Assembly: GCA_018817035.1 (NCBI GenBank)
Contig: JAHIUV010000047.1
Span: 1-5,657, forward strand
DNA: 5,657 nucleotides
Direction of reading: 5' to 3'
Origin: Candidatus Omnitrophota bacterium
GTDB taxonomy: Bacteria > Omnitrophota > Gorgyraeia > Gorgyraeales > Gorgyraeaceae
The translations under genes and the position numbers were made by a program. This document shows, in pieces, positions 1-4,797 of the stretch. Below the pieces are notes generated by a model, which saw only the letters and a list, made by a program, of their open reading frames with translations, made no database searches and was not told the DNA's origin. Position 1 is the stretch's first letter, and the number at the start of each line of letters is the position of its first letter.

Positions 1-134
1 CGATACGGCAGAAACTTCCGGAGGGTTTTCAGACGTCAGAATTCCTCCTGGAACACGGGCTCATAGATATGGTGGTTAATCGTAAACTTTTAAGAAGCAC
101 GATCACTCAACTTGTGGATTATCTTTCTGCCTGA
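1..134 (+). CDS. accD: Acetyl-CoA carboxylase carboxyltransferase subunit beta, C-terminal end (partial)
   Basis: This is the last 43 codons of a gene that begins before the window; the reading frame starts at base 3 and ends at TGA 132-134. The translation contains LPEGFQTSEFLLEHGLID followed by MVVNRKLLR, which I recognise as the conserved C-terminal tail of AccD (usually LPEGFQ-x-SEFLLEHG-x-ID, then a short helix). AccD is the beta half of the carboxyltransferase that moves the carboxyl group from biotin to acetyl-CoA to form malonyl-CoA, the first committed step of fatty acid synthesis in the cytoplasm. The catalytic core and the N-terminal zinc ribbon lie outside the window and cannot be checked. 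A repeat-filled gap of 255 bp separates it from the next gene, so co-transcription with the ABC ATPase is doubtful. The identification rests on a short but distinctive motif. Confidence 0.88.
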   Translation, partial: IRQKLPEGFQTSEFLLEHGLIDMVVNRKLLRSTITQLVDYLSA

Positions 135-165
135 ATTCAGGCGATAATGTAATATTCTGTTTCTG

Positions 166-319
166 TTCTCGACTCACTGCGTTCGCTCGAACAATATTAG
201 GCCCCGAGCGATGTCGAGGGGCTTCGAACAAAGTCCTGATCTTGTCCGCCTGAGGCAGACATAGTCGAAGGATAATATTCTTCGAGCGAAGTTCCGAAGT
301 ATCGGGACGAAGTCGAGAA
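166..319. repeat. Large imperfect inverted repeat made of two opposed REP-like modules
   Basis: The outer arms are TTCTCGACT (166-174) and AGTCGAGAA (311-319), a perfect 9-bp inverted repeat. The inner arms are 182-199 and 273-290, an 18-bp inverted repeat with one mismatch (TTCGCTCGAA-C/G-AATATTA). Between them lie smaller palindromes: GCCCC/GGGGC at 201-205 and 218-222, and GTCCGCCT/AGGCAGAC at 244-260 with one mismatch. The right module (273-320) matches, in reverse complement, the right half of the core of the mobile elements found further along (about 3019-3066), with about five differences in 48 nt by eye. The AATATT ends of the two modules face each other here, the reverse of the arrangement in the mobile elements. 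I see no terminal duplication around this block. It occupies most of the gap between accD and the ABC ATPase, and I see no gene in that gap. Confidence 0.8.
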
Positions 320-389
320 GATATGAAGTTGGCAGGTTCTATTATGAGGCTTAGTTTTTCGAGTAAATACGAGAGAGAACGTTAACGAT

Positions 390-1493
390 ATGGCGCAAGT
401 AAGCCTTAAAAATATAACAAAGATATATCCCGGCAACGTAATGGCTGTCAGTGACGTAAACCTGAGAGTGGAGAATAAAGAATTCGTCGTGTTCGTAGGG
501 CCTTCAGGATGCGGAAAATCCACTACTTTGAGAATGATAGCCGGCCTTGAGACCATAACCAAAGGCGAGATCTGGATATCTAACAAGAAAGTCAATGATA
601 TCCCCGCGAAAGACAGGGATATTGCCATGGTGTTCCAGAATTACGCGCTCTATCCGCATATGAGTGTTTATGAAAATATGTCTTTTGCCCTGAGACTGCG
701 TAAATACCCTAAGCCGGAGATAGACGCCAGGGTCAAGGAAGCCGCGGAAATATTAAGCATAACAGATCTATTGAACAGGCGTCCCCGCGAGCTCTCGGGA
801 GGCCAGCGCCAGAGAGTGGCTGTGGGCAGGGCAATAGTGAGGAAACCGGAAGTATTTTTGTTTGACGAACCGTTAAGCAACCTCGACGCCAAGATGCGCG
901 TCCAAATGAGGACGGAGCTTAATAAACTGCACATAAAACTTCAATCTACCATGATCTATGTCACCCATGACCAGACAGAAGCAATGACCATGGGAAACCG
1001 CATAGTAGTCATGAAAGACGGCATTGTGCACCAGGTCGCTGACCCGATCATGCTCTATAATAAGCCGGTAAATAAATTCGTAGCAGGTTTTATAGGATCG
1101 CCCCCCATGAATTTTGTTAACGGCCGTATAATCAAGAAAGACAGCAAGTTCTTTTTTCAGGAGGCAGGTTTTACCGTAAAGATAGTGCAGGATATGTATG
1201 ATAAGATCTCTCCTTACGAGGGAAAAGAGATCATATTTGGGATAAGGCCCGAAGATATATATGATAAATTATTCATGTCCGTTGCCTCTTCGGAGAATAC
1301 GGTAAAAGCCGTTATTGAGATAGTCGAACCCATGGGCGCGGAAGTCTTTTTATATCTTACTGCCGGAAAAAGTTCATTGATAGCGCGTGTCAGCGGAAAT
1401 GACAGGCCTGAAATCGGACAAGACCTGGATATTGTCTTTGACATGAGCAAGATCCATTTCTTTGATAAAGATACCGAAGAGACCATAGTCTGA
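390..1493 (+). CDS. ugpC: MalK/UgpC/MsmK-type ABC transporter ATP-binding protein (367 aa)
   Basis: This is the cytoplasmic ATPase subunit of a carbohydrate-type ABC importer, which would power uptake of sugars or glycerol-3-phosphate by a separate permease pair. All nucleotide-binding motifs are present: Walker A GPSGCGKST (37-45), Q-loop Gln83 in VFQNYALYPH, signature LSGGQ (135-139), Walker B VFLFDE (155-160) with catalytic Glu160, D-loop SNLD (163-166) and switch His193. After about residue 235 comes the C-terminal OB/TOBE regulatory domain, with GSPPMNF (236-242) and GIRPED (284-289), both typical of the MalK subgroup. The length matches full MalK proteins (about 370 aa). ATG 390 is the first start after an in-frame stop at 345-347; a purine run (GAGAGAG, 371-377) lies 12 nt upstream, rather far for a Shine-Dalgarno site. 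No permease or binding protein is in the window, so it may serve several transporters, as MsmK does. The substrate cannot be told from sequence. The next gene follows after 13 bp. Confidence 0.93.
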   Translation: MAQVSLKNITKIYPGNVMAVSDVNLRVENKEFVVFVGPSGCGKSTTLRMIAGLETITKGEIWISNKKVNDIPAKDRDIAMVFQNYALYPHMSVYENMSFALRLRKYPKPEIDARVKEAAEILSITDLLNRRPRELSGGQRQRVAVGRAIVRKPEVFLFDEPLSNLDAKMRVQMRTELNKLHIKLQSTMIYVTHDQTEAMTMGNRIVVMKDGIVHQVADPIMLYNKPVNKFVAGFIGSPPMNFVNGRIIKKDSKFFFQEAGFTVKIVQDMYDKISPYEGKEIIFGIRPEDIYDKLFMSVASSENTVKAVIEIVEPMGAEVFLYLTAGKSSLIARVSGNDRPEIGQDLDIVFDMSKIHFFDKDTEETIV

Positions 1494-1506
1494 AAAATGA
1501 TTTCTT

Positions 1507-2901
1507 ATGGAATTAGAAAATGGGAACAAGATAAAAATTTCTGTTTTTTCTGTCGCCAGTTTTATCGTAATATCCTACCTTATATTTCGCTCTGGTCTTC
1601 CAAAAAATGAGACTATTTTTTTATATAATATTATTATTATATTAAGCCTGCAGAATCTTGGTTTTTACAGGGGTTTATTCTTTCTCGCGATGGCAACGGC
1701 GCTTACTATACTGGCTTCCCTCGGGATTTATTTTGGTTACCTATGGAATGTCCCTGTATTTTTTATAGTATTTTTCATAATAAACGGCGAGATTAAAAAG
1801 CGGGATTATTATGGCCATATAGTCAAGACCAGGATAGAGGAAGTAAAAGAGAATACGAACCTGCTCGCTGACGAATATGCCAGGCACAAGAGAGAGGCGC
1901 TTTCCCTGGAGAAAAAAGAGGAAAAATACAGGTTGCTTGAAGCCGTTACTTCTATATTGAGCTCTACGCTTTCCATGGACATGATCGCCGGATATATATT
2001 GAACAGCGCCCTGAATATAATAGGTAAATCAGACGCCGCGCTTTTATTCCTGGTAGATACTAAAAAGCAGGAACTTAACCTGTTCGCGTCAAAGACAGGC
2101 GGGCTTGAAAAGGTAAAGGCAAAGAAAGGCGATATTTTGGACGAATGGGCGTTCAAACAGAGGCAATGCCTTATAGTGGAGGACATAAAAAAAGATTTCA
2201 GGTTTAGTGAAAAACGCCTTGATGAATACTCCCGGCCTTTTCGCTCGGTAATATCCTGCCCTTTAATAGCGGAAAAAAAGGTCATAGGCATGGTCAGGCT
2301 GGAGCATGCCAGGCCTTATAATTACACATCAGAAGACCTGAGGCTCCTTGATATATTGTGCGATCTGGGCGCCGTCAGCCTGCGTAACGCTGAATTTTAC
2401 AAGCAGACCCTCGACCTGGCTATTACTGACGGTTTGACGGGGTTATATCTGCGCAGATTTTTCCTTGATAGGTTAAAGGAAGAGATCGCCAGGTCTTTGC
2501 GTAATGAACTGGATTGCTCTTTTCTAATGATAGATGTGGATAATTTCAAGAGTTACAATGATAAGTATGGGCATGTGGCCGGAGATATAGTGCTTAGGGC
2601 GCTTTCCGAGACGCTTAAGACTTTTTCTGACAAGGGCGTTATATGCCGTTACGGAGGAGAGGAATTCTCGATGTTTTTGCCTGAGACGTCTAAGCTAAAG
2701 GCCCTCGCGATAGCCGAAAGCATAAGGAACGCTATCAAGGCGGAGACAATCGACCTGCGCAGGGTCAAGACAAACGTTACTATTTCTATAGGCGTGGCTA
2801 ATTTTCCGCAGGACGCGAAGCTCGTAGATATGCTCATACAAAAGGCCGATGAGCGGCTCTACGCGGCAAAACGTGAAGGAAAAGACAGGGTCTGTTTTTG
2901 A
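1507..2901 (+). CDS. Membrane-anchored GAF-GGDEF diguanylate cyclase, no I-site (464 aa)
   Basis: Predicted to make c-di-GMP from two GTP at the inner face of the cytoplasmic membrane. Layout: about four hydrophobic segments (roughly 11-27, 35-52, 55-79, 82-93), a charged coiled-coil linker (95-145), a GAF-like sensor domain (about 145-297) and a GGDEF domain (about 303-464). Catalytic features match those known from PleD: Asp343 and Asp345 (metal), Asn351 and Asp360 (guanine contacts), and GGEEF at 383-387. The domain-opening motif is DGLTGLYLRR, with Leu where Asn is usual. The inhibitory RxxD, expected five residues before GGEEF, is absent: SDKG stands at 374-377 and the loop is one residue shorter than in the neighbouring paralogue. 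The signal sensed is unknown. ATG 1507 lies 13 bp after the ABC ATPase stop, so the two are probably co-transcribed, although no clear ribosome binding site precedes it. A nearby ATG at 1498 is in another frame and ends quickly. Confidence 0.9.
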   Translation: MELENGNKIKISVFSVASFIVISYLIFRSGLPKNETIFLYNIIIILSLQNLGFYRGLFFLAMATALTILASLGIYFGYLWNVPVFFIVFFIINGEIKKRDYYGHIVKTRIEEVKENTNLLADEYARHKREALSLEKKEEKYRLLEAVTSILSSTLSMDMIAGYILNSALNIIGKSDAALLFLVDTKKQELNLFASKTGGLEKVKAKKGDILDEWAFKQRQCLIVEDIKKDFRFSEKRLDEYSRPFRSVISCPLIAEKKVIGMVRLEHARPYNYTSEDLRLLDILCDLGAVSLRNAEFYKQTLDLAITDGLTGLYLRRFFLDRLKEEIARSLRNELDCSFLMIDVDNFKSYNDKYGHVAGDIVLRALSETLKTFSDKGVICRYGGEEFSMFLPETSKLKALAIAESIRNAIKAETIDLRRVKTNVTISIGVANFPQDAKLVDMLIQKADERLYAAKREGKDRVCF

Positions 2902-2911
2902 AGAGGCAGTG

Positions 2912-2919
2912 CATTGCAC
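2912..2919. repeat. Left target-site duplication of mobile element copy 1
   Basis: CATTGCAC directly precedes the GTAA end of the element. It matches CACTGCAC, which directly follows the other end (3113-3120), at seven of eight positions. The left site lies inside a small palindrome, GTGCATTGCAC (2909-2919). One mismatch suggests an older insertion that has since drifted. Confidence 0.72.
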
Positions 2920-3112
2920 GTAATGGATGAGTTATCAGGGGTAGTGTATATCAATATTGTTCGAGTCCCTCGACTACGCTCGGGATAAACTTAAATAGTC
3001 GAGAACTCTCTGAGCGTGCTTCTCGACTACGTCCCGATACTTCGGGACTCCGCTCGAAGAATATTTACATACGGGAAAAGCTTTACAGTACCCCTGATAA
3101 CTCACCGGTTAC
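2920..3112. mobile_element. MITE-like non-autonomous element, copy 1 (193 bp, IS66-like ends)
   Basis: The ends form terminal inverted repeats. The left end begins GTAATGGATGAGTTATC, and the right end read in reverse complement begins GTAACCGGTGAGTTATC. About 25 of 29 positions agree, running through CAGGGGTA. An 8-bp direct repeat with one mismatch borders the element. Its length is far too short for a transposase and no open frame looks real, so it must be moved in trans. GTAA termini plus 8-bp duplications are, as I recall, features of the IS66 family; this link is inferred. The interior is highly structured: TAGTCGAGAA (2996-3005) pairs perfectly with TTCTCGACTA (3020-3029), GTCCCGA/TCGGGAC (3031-3048) is a 7-bp hairpin with a 4-nt loop, and AATATTGTTCGAG (2963-2975) is matched by the inverse near 3053-3065. 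The element lies between the two diguanylate cyclase genes, 18 bp after the first and 35 bp before the start of the second. It has not broken either reading frame. Confidence 0.87.
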
Positions 3113-3120
3113 CACTGCAC
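3113..3120. repeat. Right target-site duplication of mobile element copy 1
   Basis: CACTGCAC directly follows the TTAC end of the element and pairs with CATTGCAC at 2912-2919, with one mismatch. It lies 27 bp before the start codon of the second cyclase and upstream of that gene's ribosome binding site. Confidence 0.72.
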
Positions 3121-3137
3121 TTTTGTGAAGTTAAGGC

Positions 3138-3142
3138 AGGAA
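3138..3142 (+). promoter_or_regulatory. Ribosome binding site that fixes the start of the second cyclase gene
   Basis: AGGAA, within AAGGCAGGAA, sits 5 nt before ATG 3148. It is the strongest Shine-Dalgarno signal I see in the window. It favours ATG 3148 over the in-frame GTG at 3016, which lies inside the mobile element and would add 44 residues encoded by repeat DNA. Confidence 0.8.
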
Positions 3143-3147
3143 TATTT

Positions 3148-4431
3148 ATGAACTTTTTGGTTTATTCACTTATAGCTATGCCGGTATTGTTCCTTAGTTA
3201 CAGGATCTCCCTGTCAAGGATATTGATTTTTACGGCGCTCGCGGGGATTTTTATTTTAATCAGGGATATAAGCGAATTCCCTTATGAGGCCATAGTATTT
3301 GTCTTTTTTATAAATGCCGTCCCTTTTATCGCTGAGGCTTCCAGAAGGGAAATGGACAGGTATAAGGCTGACATGCGCTCTGATTTTGAGGTCGTGAAAA
3401 AATCCTACGAAGACCTGGTGTCTCAGGATAAGCGTGAGATGGAATCAAACCTTGAGAGAGAAAAAAGAATGCAGCAGGTCCTTTCGCTTTATGAGATATC
3501 AAAGGATATGTCCGGCTGCCTTTCCCTGGAAGATATATTCAGTATATTTTCCGCGACGCTTAAAAAATCTTTCAGGTTCAGTCTTTCGAAATTTATTCTT
3601 TTGAAAGATTCAAAAGAGATGGAAGCGGTGTATGAGATAAAAATGGGAACGCAGACTATTAAGGCAGCCCCTGACGCTTTTGACAAAGAACTGGTTAAGA
3701 TAGTACTAAATACGAAAAAGACTGTTTCTATCTGCCGGCAGGATGGGCATGAGTTTTTAAGGAGACTTTCCGTAATCAAAGATTTTGAGACGCTGGTGGC
3801 CATACCTCTTTTTTCCGAAAAGGAGTTAGCGGGCATCTTGTATGTTGAAAATATGCCCCGAAGGCATTTCGAGAATTTTATAATATTAACCGGCCAGTTC
3901 GTCATCCAATTCCAAAAAGTGAGTTTGTATAAAAAAGTGCAGGAGATGTCAATAAAAGATTCCCTTACCGAAATCGGCACCAGGCGATATTTTCTCGAGA
4001 GATTTTCCGAGGAGACCAGGCGTTCGATGCGGCATAAGGCAAATCTTTCTTTCCTTATGTTGGACCTGGACTATTTTAAGCAAAAGAATGATAAATTCGG
4101 GCATCTGGTAGGAGACGTTGTGCTAAAGGAAGTAGCCGCTATCCTTAAAGCAAGCCTCAGAGAAATAGATATTATCGGCAGGTACGGAGGAGAGGAATTT
4201 GCTATAGTCCTTACTGAGACAGGAAGGGACGGCGCGCGCCAGGTGGCGGAACGTATAAGAGAAAGCATTGAATCAACGATTTTCAAGGCCTACGATGAAG
4301 TCGTTTCCACAACCGTGAGTATAGGGATCAGTGTTTTTCCTGATGACGGAGGAGATGTCGAGTCTTTGATAGAATCAGCCGATAAAGCTCTGTATAAAGC
4401 AAAGGAGACAGGGCGCAATAGAGTCTGCTGA
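3148..4431 (+). CDS. Membrane-anchored GAF-GGDEF diguanylate cyclase with intact I-site (427 aa)
   Basis: Predicted c-di-GMP synthase with the same layout as the upstream cyclase but clearly diverged from it. It has about three hydrophobic segments (roughly 3-20, 23-39, 46-62), a charged coiled coil (66-115), a GAF-like domain (about 115-260) and a GGDEF domain (about 268-427). PleD-type residues are present: Asp306 and Asp308, Asn314, Asp323 and GGEEF (347-351). RxxD (Arg338-Glu-Ile-Asp341) stands five residues before GGEEF, the normal place for the allosteric product-inhibition site. The opening motif is DSLTEIGTRR instead of the usual DxLTGLxNRR. ATG 3148 was chosen because of its ribosome binding site and because the hydrophobic N-terminus starts right there. 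The frame stays open upstream to a GTG at 3016, but that part is mobile-element sequence. The gene lies between two direct copies of the element and has no close partner on either side. The sensed signal is unknown. Confidence 0.9.
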   Translation: MNFLVYSLIAMPVLFLSYRISLSRILIFTALAGIFILIRDISEFPYEAIVFVFFINAVPFIAEASRREMDRYKADMRSDFEVVKKSYEDLVSQDKREMESNLEREKRMQQVLSLYEISKDMSGCLSLEDIFSIFSATLKKSFRFSLSKFILLKDSKEMEAVYEIKMGTQTIKAAPDAFDKELVKIVLNTKKTVSICRQDGHEFLRRLSVIKDFETLVAIPLFSEKELAGILYVENMPRRHFENFIILTGQFVIQFQKVSLYKKVQEMSIKDSLTEIGTRRYFLERFSEETRRSMRHKANLSFLMLDLDYFKQKNDKFGHLVGDVVLKEVAAILKASLREIDIIGRYGGEEFAIVLTETGRDGARQVAERIRESIESTIFKAYDEVVSTTVSIGISVFPDDGGDVESLIESADKALYKAKETGRNRVC

Positions 4432-4452
4432 ATTAACCAAAAGCATTAATGA

Positions 4453-4527
4453 TATTGTTCGAGCGAAGGCAATATTTTTATCTTCTCGACGTTGCTCGAA
4501 GGATAAAAATATTGCCGAAGTCGAGAA
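4453..4527. repeat. REP-like hairpin repeat after the second cyclase
   Basis: GGCAATATTTTTATC (4468-4482) and GATAAAAATATTGCC (4502-4516) form a perfect 15-bp inverted repeat around a 19-nt loop. The loop can add a few more pairs (CTT..CGA with TCGAAG), leaving a small apical loop. The block starts with ATATTGTTCGAGCGAAG and ends with GAAGTCGAGAA, the same end motifs as the REP-like modules in the other intergenic spaces. It begins 22 bp after the cyclase stop codon. It could work as a transcription terminator or as an mRNA 3' stabiliser, but no T-run follows the right arm, so a classical Rho-independent terminator is not supported. The remainder of the gene-free stretch 4432-4797 is taken up by the second mobile element and a short promoter-like region. 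Confidence 0.8.
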
Positions 4528-4542
4528 CCATAAAGATCAGAA

Positions 4543-4550
4543 GATCTGCC
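4543..4550. repeat. Left target-site duplication of mobile element copy 2
   Basis: GATCTGCC directly precedes the GTAA end and is repeated without change immediately after the TTAC end at 4742-4749. The match stops at exactly 8 bp on both sides, which fixes the borders of the element. Confidence 0.87.
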
Positions 4551-4741
4551 GTAATCGGTGAGTTAACAGGTAGCGTATATCAATATTGTTCGAGTCCCTC
4601 GACTACGCTCGGGATAAACTTAAATAGTCGAGAACTCTCTGAGCGTGCTTCTCGACTACGTCCCGAAACTTCGGGACTCCGCTCGAAGAATATTTACATA
4701 CGGAAAAAGCTTTACAGTACCCTTGATAACTCATTGGTTAC
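4551..4741. mobile_element. MITE-like non-autonomous element, copy 2 (191 bp, IS66-like ends)
   Basis: Same element and same orientation as the copy at 2920-3112. By eye the two differ by about nine substitutions and one 2-nt deletion, nearly all in the terminal repeats; the central stretch of about 115 bp has a single change, in a hairpin loop (GATACTTC to GAAACTTC, 4664-4671). The ends begin GTAATCGGTGAG (left) and GTAACCAATGAG (right, reverse complement), and a perfect 8-bp direct repeat GATCTGCC borders the element. The internal stems are kept: TAGTCGAGAA (4625-4634) with TTCTCGACTA (4649-4658), and GTCCCGA with TCGGGAC (4660-4677). Nothing inside looks coding. It sits between the second cyclase and the ROK kinase, ending 56 bp before the kinase start codon. 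The perfect duplication suggests a more recent insertion than copy 1, although its terminal repeats are more degraded. Confidence 0.9.
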
Positions 4742-4749
4742 GATCTGCC
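4742..4749. repeat. Right target-site duplication of mobile element copy 2
   Basis: GATCTGCC follows the TTAC terminus and is identical to 4543-4550. The putative promoter of the ROK kinase gene starts 12 bp further on. Confidence 0.87.
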
Positions 4750-4760
4750 TGAAAAAGTAT

Positions 4761-4789
4761 TTGCAATATCAGATTGATTACGGTATTAT
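4761..4789 (+). promoter_or_regulatory. Putative sigma70-type promoter for the ROK kinase, possibly leaderless
   Basis: TTGCAA (4761-4766) matches four of six -35 consensus positions, and TATTAT (4784-4789) matches five of six -10 positions, with the ideal 17-nt spacing. Transcription would begin near 4795-4797, almost at the ATG (4798). This fits the lack of any Shine-Dalgarno sequence before that gene. It is a pattern match by eye, with no experimental support. Confidence 0.42.
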
Positions 4790-4797
4790 AACTTAAC

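Noticed and set aside
344..385. Short leader open frame (14 codons) before the ABC ATPase
   Set aside because: It starts at ATG 344 and ends at TAA 383-385, out of frame with the ATPase. It has no leader-peptide character and no attenuator structure that I can support.
197..628. Minus-strand open frame of 143 codons overlapping the first intergenic repeat and the start of the ABC ATPase
   Set aside because: It runs antisense to the Walker A region and into palindromic repeat DNA. The translation shows no recognisable family and has the composition expected of a shadow frame.
3031..3048. Intrinsic terminator at the GTCCCGA/TCGGGAC hairpin
   Set aside because: The stem is good, but ACTCCGCTCG follows it instead of a T-run. 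It is an internal part of the repeated element.
2902..3147. c-di-GMP riboswitch upstream of the second cyclase
   Set aside because: The structured DNA here is the mobile element, which also occurs before the ROK kinase. I see no GEMM-type conserved core.
2920..4741. CRISPR array or phage attachment sites as an explanation of the repeats
   Set aside because: There are only two long copies 1.4 kb apart, with terminal inverted repeats and separate 8-bp duplications, which fits transposition and not an array or an integrase site.
4449..4796. Plus-strand open frame of 115 codons before the ROK kinase
   Set aside because: It is made almost wholly of the hairpin repeat and mobile element copy 2. 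The equivalent stretch at copy 1 has no matching complete protein, and there is no convincing ribosome binding site.
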